DNA from: Aplysia californica | Taxonomy: Eukaryota > Mollusca > Gastropoda > Aplysiida > Aplysiidae | NCBI RefSeq assembly: GCF_000002075.1 | Contig: NW_004797358.1 | Coordinates: forward strand, 1,096,756-1,160,755 | DNA length: 64,000 bases | Direction of reading: 5' to 3' | Part shown: positions 58,437-64,000 of the stretch, piece after piece | Layout: each line of letters opens with the position of its first letter | Numbering within the stretch: the stretch's first letter is position 1 | Program-made: the position numbers and the translations under genes | Notes under the pieces: model-generated | Database searches by the model: none | The model's input: only the letters and a program-made list of their open reading frames with translations | Told to the model about the DNA's origin: nothing

Positions 58437-61400
58437 TTTATTGAGAAATTTATAAATTTTTCAGTGCTAGATCTAGATAATAATAAGAAGAAAAAGAAGA
58501 GGAAGAAGAAGAAGACAAACAGCGAGACTGAGCACCTACGCGGTTACAAAATTGAAGGCAAAGCCTTATTTGCTGAACACAATCTTCATGGTGTCTTTGT
58601 CCAAGCTCTTCGCGTACACTGGAGGGCTCAGGACCATGTCCCGGGTCCACGTGTGGGGGAATAGCCGGGAGGGGAGGGGGGATACAGAAACAGAATTAAA
58701 CAATATAATACATATTGCTACTTTCACAGAAACAAATCACTAACGAAACAAGTACAGTATTTTGAAAGCAGATGTAGGCCTATGTCATATATTAAGAATA
58801 GAAACTTGCAACAAACGAGATGTTTAAAAAAGAAAATTAAAATACCACGAAAACAATTAAGTTTGATATTACATGTACTTTGATAACATCTAACTTTATC
58901 AGGAGCACAGACAATAAGTCATGATGCCAAATAATATAGCAATGTAACATTGGGAGAAGCTGCATATGACATGCTCATTATTATACTCAGATATTTGCAG
59001 GCAAATATCTTAAACATCTATCCATGAAATTAAAAATAATATTAAGAAGGCAGGCCACTTCGTCCATGCCCATCAGAGTGGGATACAGTATCTTGGCAGA
59101 GAGTGTTACATACTCAATACAATAACTTCCACACACCAGAATCAGATATCTTTAGCAAGCAATGGCGAACACTTAATAAAAAACAACAACCATGGTTTGC
59201 TTTAAAAAAAAAAAAAGACTTTTATCATGAGACAAGCATTTGCCATGGTCAATAGCAAAGACAATCAGCTTTGCCAACATAATGTCTCTTGCATACAGAG
59301 TAAGTACGGATGACCAGCTCAAATACAGGTTGATCCAAAAAAAAACCTTTACAACCTTTTTTCTAAATATCTCGCGCAAATGTTGTTCTAGAAAGATGGA
59401 ATTTAGAAGAGATATACTTTATTCAAAAGGAGTTTGTTTGACATAAAAATTCATACAGAAGAAACTTATTTTCAGAACGGAAAAGGCACAAGAAAAGAAA
59501 CACTCATAAACGCAAAATGCGCTAATTAAAAAAAAAGACACTCTCACAAAGAACATCATGAGACGATTGATTTGATTTTTGTCTTCTTTTTCTCTATATC
59601 ATTTAATTGTTCCAACCTTGTGACATTAAACAATATTTAACTTCTGTTTTAACATTTTTGTTCTGGAACTTCTTAAACAAATGCTCCACACGTCCTCCTT
59701 TGGACTCCAAACATTTTTTAACGCGTCGTTTGAAACGCTCGATGACGGCCAAACACAGTTCCGTGGAATGTTTCTCACTTCATCACGGATTGCTTGTTTC
59801 ATAGTTTCAATGTTTTCAAACTGGTTTTGAAATATTCTGTCCTTCAGATAGCCCCACAAGAAAAAGTCTAAAGGATTCATGTCAGGAGAATGTGGAGCCC
59901 AAATGTGTTCACTTCTGCGACTGATCTCACGATCTCCAAAGTGGTCAGCTAGCCAGGTCATTGATCTGACAGAAAAGTGTGGATTGGTCCCATCTTGCAT
60001 GAACCACTGGTCTTGGCGATCCAAGAGTGGGTGTCTCCCCAGGTCCGTCTAGAATGTTAGAATTTATCACGACATTTTGTGGTAATGCGTACTGGTGCGT
60101 AGTGTAATAAAAGGGGACAAAAGCAAAAAATGGGTTGTTTTTTAAAAGCGCATTATACTGCAGAACTATTTAGTGGTATCATCAAAAATGAATATCTGTC
60201 AAATTCCTTTTGAATGAGGAACATTGTGTTTAAATTTGAAGACGAAAGCTTAAGTGTGGAGGAAAATATTTTCGAAAAAAGTTGTAACGTTTTTTTAGGA
60301 TCACCCTGCTACACGGGAAAGCTTAGAATAAAGGAAACACACCTTTGTAACTAAAATAATGAAAAAAATATTTCAATACAAAGAAAAACATTTTAAAAAA
60401 AGGAGTTGACATCATGAATGAGTGTGGAATTGCCCTCCGAACGTTAGTCAGTCATAATACAAACCCTCTCAAAGAAGCCGTGCTTGAGATGATCGAGGTG
60501 GAAGACCGGCTCTGTAAGAGGAGAAAAAAAAGAATTATATATATATGGTACATCTGTGCTACAAGTATGGGTTAAGGTAAAGCCCCTCATTTCAAATTGC
60601 AAGAGGAAGCAACAGGCTGCAACGGTCATGTTACTGCACAAAGATATGAGGTGAGGTGGGAGTTTGGGTAGGTTATATTCTACCTTTACAGAATGAGCTC
60701 TCAGCAAACATGGTTGACAGGGACATTTTGAGGACTCACTTATATACCATGATAGTTATGATCTACTGCAGCTGCAAGAGATTGAATCACTTTAGAGATA
60801 GCAAAATAATTGTATTCAACCCTTAAAAGAAAGGATACAAAAATAACATGAAAATCAACTGAGGGAATATTTTCTTTCTGTAAGATATGAGGTTCCAAAC
60901 TTATTTACTCTCCAATAGACTGCTATCACTATCAGCAATTTGCATATCCTCAATGGTTTTGTTGCAACTGTCCGGGCGGGCTGATGTTCCACCATCGCTG
61001 ACATCATCTCCAGGTACCACCCTCCATCCTGGACCCACCAGCGTCGGATAGTTCAGGTTGAGCTTCACTTTGAAATATTTGAGTAGCATTCATCATTATC
61101 TCTTGGTTCTTGTTCAAGTTCTGGACCGGATACAGACACAGGCGATCATGGTTCGCAACTCGGTTTAACAAAGTGACTAAATGGCATCTAGGTCATCAGT
61201 GTGTCGTGACTGAGAGAATGAGTAATGAGAAGCACTTATTTACCTTAGAGACACCAATATGTTATAAAGTGAGAAAAATAGAAGCGTTCAAGTAACATTT
61301 CCTTACATCTAGAAATATCAAACCAGTCTGTACTGGCATTCAGTCACAATCCCAATTACCATAAAATGTCTTAGTCCAAACAATTCCAATGAACAACTTG

Positions 61401-61607
61401 TCCTAAGAATTCATTTTTCTCACTGCTCTCCTCCAGTTGTGATCCAATGCAATGACTAGTCCAAACATAGACAAACTAACCTCGAGTTTGGGCCAAAGTG
61501 ACGGTATTGTTTGATCACAGTCAAGATTATGTTCTCTTTGGTCAGCTGAACACGACATTTCTCTTTCTCAATAGCTCCACAGAACAGGATAGAATGGCTT
61601 TTATCAT
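58437..61607 (-). other. Candidate exons of an unrecognised minus-strand gene
   Basis: Three pieces look exonic. (a) 61607-61481, between AATGATCCTCAG and CTCGAG|GTTAGT, reads SHSILFCGAIEKEKCRVQL and then TKENIILTVIKQYRHFG. This resembles the last strands of a CS (p23-like) domain. (b) 60511-60465, after a strong TTTTTTTCTCCTCTTACAG, reads EPVFHLDHLKHGFFER. (c) Near 58630-58580 the frame VYAKSLDKDTMKIVFSK ends in TAA, with an AATAAA at 58442-58437. Phases of (a) and (b) do not join directly, so at least one exon is missing. I do not recognise the protein. The layout is consistent with a gene ending just upstream of the MADF-BESS promoter. Confidence 0.35.
59326..60308 (-). mobile_element. Internally deleted Tc1/mariner-type transposon
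   Basis: Ends CAGGTTGATCC...TTTACAAC (59326) and GTTGTAACG...GGATCACCCTG (60308) are inverted repeats, with TA next to the left end and one base from the right end. On the minus strand 60024-59626 encodes the transposase C-terminal part: WFMQDGTNPHFSVRSMTWLA, then DHFGDREISRRSEH, then WAPHSPDMNPLDFFLWGYLK with the last DDE-region block. The N-terminal helix-turn-helix half is absent; a stop lies just upstream of the remaining frame. At 983 bp, with half of it non-coding, it cannot move by itself. Confidence 0.82.
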
Positions 61608-61781
61608 CTGAGGATCATTAAGGAGTACTTCAATTTTATCATTAAAAAAAACATCAACTAAAAGAATTGACTTCAAAACAATCAAAACTTTTTGCAGACT
61701 AACTAGCAAAGAAAAAAAGGATAGACAAACATCTTCAAAACGGTATACAAATTTTTAACCCATGATGTAACATATTACAAA

Positions 61782-64000
61782 CCCCTCTGTTGGTGTCTTC
61801 TGTGGCGCAATAACAGATTCCCTGCTCAAGGTTGCAGCTCTCTTCATCCCTAGGGGTTGCAGGAAGAAGTACAAGCCCTTCTGGAACGAGAACATCGAAC
61901 AAGCAGTCCAAGGCAGAGAAAATGCTCGAAAAACTCTTGAAAGCAATCCTACTACAGGAAACAAAATTAACTATAAAAAAAGCCTCAGCTAAGGTCAAAC
62001 AGACAACCCTCTTGGCCAAAAGAAACAAATGGAGCACCACAGTTGCAGACCTTGACCTACGTAGAAACGGAGCCCAAGCAAGGTCACTTCTCTCCAACTT
62101 GTGTGGAGAAAAGCGCCGAAACAACCCAAAACCCATGGACACAGAGGAAGGCACCATCGTAGAAGACCAAAAAAAGACAGAAACCTTCAACAAGTTCTTT
62201 GCTTCTATAAACAAAGCTACACCCCACACTGACCAACATAGAGACTGTCTGAAAAGACTGAAGGAGAAAGAGCATGCGCCAAATGCAAGCATCTCTCTCT
62301 TTGAAGATGACTTCACACTCATTGAGCTCAACAGGGTAATGAAGAAACTGAAGCCCCGCAAATCCCCAGGACCAGATAAGATCCACAGTGAAATGCTTGT
62401 CAACCTCAGTTCCGTTGGTAAGGGTTATATTCTCCAGCTGATCAACAAGACGTGGAATGAAAACACCATCCCCAGAGCATGGAGAAACGCCATCATCACA
62501 CCCATCATTCTCAAGAAAGAAAAACCTGCTGAAGAAATGAAAAGCTATCGACCCATTTCACTCTCCTTATGCATCGGGAAACTGGCAGAGAGAATGGTCA
62601 ACCACCGCCTATACTGGTGGTTGGAAACAACCGGTGCCCTGGACAGCAACCAAGCAGGATTTCGTGCGGGCCAACGAACAGATGACAAGCTCTTCAGGCT
62701 CAGTCAGAAAGTCCTTGATGGCTTCCAAGAAAAGAAGCACACAGTTGCAGTATTCGTCGATCTCCAGCAAGCTTACGACAGGGTATGGAGAAAAGGCCTC
62801 CTGTGAAAAATGACACAGACGGGAATCAACGGGAAACTCTACAGATGGGTGAAGACCTTCCTTACAGACAGGACGATCCAGACCAGGATTAACCATGGTG
62901 TGTCATCCAAGGCTGTACTGGAGGAGGGCCTACCCCAGGGTTCCTCTCTGAGCTGCACACTTTTCCTTGTTTTCATCAACGACCTGCCTGAGATACTGAA
63001 ATCGGAGAAGGCCCTATATGCCGACGACCTAGCCATCTGGCATACAAGTAAACAAGCTGGCATTAGTGGACGGCTTGTGAATGAGGATCTAGATAGATTC
63101 AACAACTACTGCTGCAAGTGGAAACTAAAAGAAAATTGCACCAAGACAATCTACATCGTCTTTACAAAAAGCCACAAAGTTGCAAAGCAAAATCTCACCA
63201 TCTCACTTGCAGGAAACAAACTACAAAAAGTTGAAAACCCGACCGACCTTGGGATCGAGCTGGACAGACAGTTTTCATGCAAAAACCATATCTGGAACCT
63301 GAAGACGAAGGCCAACAAGAGACTTAACCTTCTCAGACGACTGGCTAGCACTTCATGGGGAGCGGACAAGGATGCGCTCAGACAGCTATATGTTGGCTAT
63401 GTACGCTCTGCCATGGAGTATAACCTAACATTACAGACAATCTGCAGCAAACCAACTCAGAGGTCTCTTGACAAAATCCAAAATCAAGCTGTATGATTTA
63501 TCTCCGGAGCTTTGAGATCCACTCCAACTGTCCACATGAACCTGGAACCCTTGGACTTGCCGAGAGAGGCAGCAGTTGTGGAGATGAGTGAGCGCTACAA
63601 AAGACTAGAAAAAAAAATCACCCAAACAGGAAAATAATTGAACAGAGACGACCTAAGAAACGGATTCATGGAAGATCAATACTTGACACAGCCATTGAAC
63701 TAGCAGAAAAACACCATCTTCCATGTAACAGAGAAATGCTGATACCCTTAAGACCAGAACTCCACCTAAACACTAACATCAAGAATGCCAACATCAAAAC
63801 TTCCCTCATAAAAGAGACAGTGAAAAAGAAATGTGACCCAGTAGAATGGAGACAACAGCTCTGAAGACAATTGACTCCTACCCTAGTGATTCAATTCATA
63901 TTTATACAGACGGGTCAGCCTTCAAGGGAACTATAAACGCAGTCTTTAGGGTAAGAATTGAACATCCTGACAAAACATGTGAAGAGCTATTTGATGCATG
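61782..64000 (+). mobile_element. Nimb/I-like LINE, 5' truncated, runs off the window
   Basis: It starts inside the linker after the endonuclease (ITDSLLKVAALFIPRGCRKK). One frame change near 61970, at an A run, leads into the RT frame. RT blocks follow: KSPGPDKIHSEML, KSYRPISLSLCIGKLAERMV, QAGFRAGQRTDD, FVDLQQAYDRVW (motif A), GLPQGSSLSCTLF (motif B) and LYADDLAIW (YADD, 63017-63028). Then come the thumb segment TDLGIELDRQFSCKNHI and an RNase H start IYTDGSAFKG (about 63915). Stops interrupt at 62804 (TGA where Trp is expected), 63494 (TGA for Arg), about 63634 and about 63861. RT plus RNase H fits the I/Nimb group known in molluscs. It is a dead copy. Confidence 0.85.

Noticed and set aside
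62084-62386. Minus-strand frames under the LINE (also 61735-62403, 62609-62896, 62839-63105)
   Set aside because: Shadows of the LINE reverse-transcriptase frame on the other strand.

Overview
This window is animal nuclear DNA, most likely from a mollusc and plausibly a gastropod. The basis is intron-rich metazoan genes with GT-AG splice sites, a Nimb/I-like LINE with an RNase H domain, tRNA-derived SINEs, and scattered CTAGAT-type simple repeats. The species is inferred, not shown. Most open frames in the window are repeat or low-complexity noise; the real genes are split into short exons.

Genes. (1) RPL34, minus strand, four coding exons between 17766 and 6768, 114 aa. (2) Mitochondrial 3-hydroxyacyl-CoA dehydrogenase (HADH), plus strand, eight coding exons between 24241 and 46148, 310 aa, with a 3' UTR reaching an AATAAA at 47318. 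(3) A two-exon MADF-BESS DNA-binding protein gene, minus strand, 57900 to 52547, 274 aa. (4) Weaker: candidate exons of an unrecognised minus-strand gene between 61607 and 58437. RPL34 and HADH are transcribed away from each other; about 5.7 kb of repeat-rich DNA lies between their likely starts.

The most notable structure is in the RPL34 intron between coding exons 2 and 3. Five paralogous sequences of about 137 nt, all in the sense orientation of RPL34, have the full H/ACA snoRNA layout: hairpin, ANANNA hinge, hairpin, ACA three bases from the end. Several sit in tandem duplicated units of about 645 bp. An assembly gap (14449-15229) interrupts the array where a sixth copy might be.

The rest is a dense bed of transposons, many nested. 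Six non-autonomous hAT elements each have perfect 8-bp target-site duplications. There is a Mutator-like element with a 9-bp duplication, at least four families of TA-flanked (Tc1/mariner-like) non-autonomous elements, a deleted mariner, a PIF/Harbinger transposase relic inside the MADF-BESS intron, and a TIR-bounded composite element carrying two decayed copies of an unclassified protein. SINE-like families share a 3' hairpin tail, and a LINE runs off the right edge. Nesting allows relative dating of several insertions. No retrovirus-like or LTR element was recognised, and no CRISPR or prokaryotic feature.
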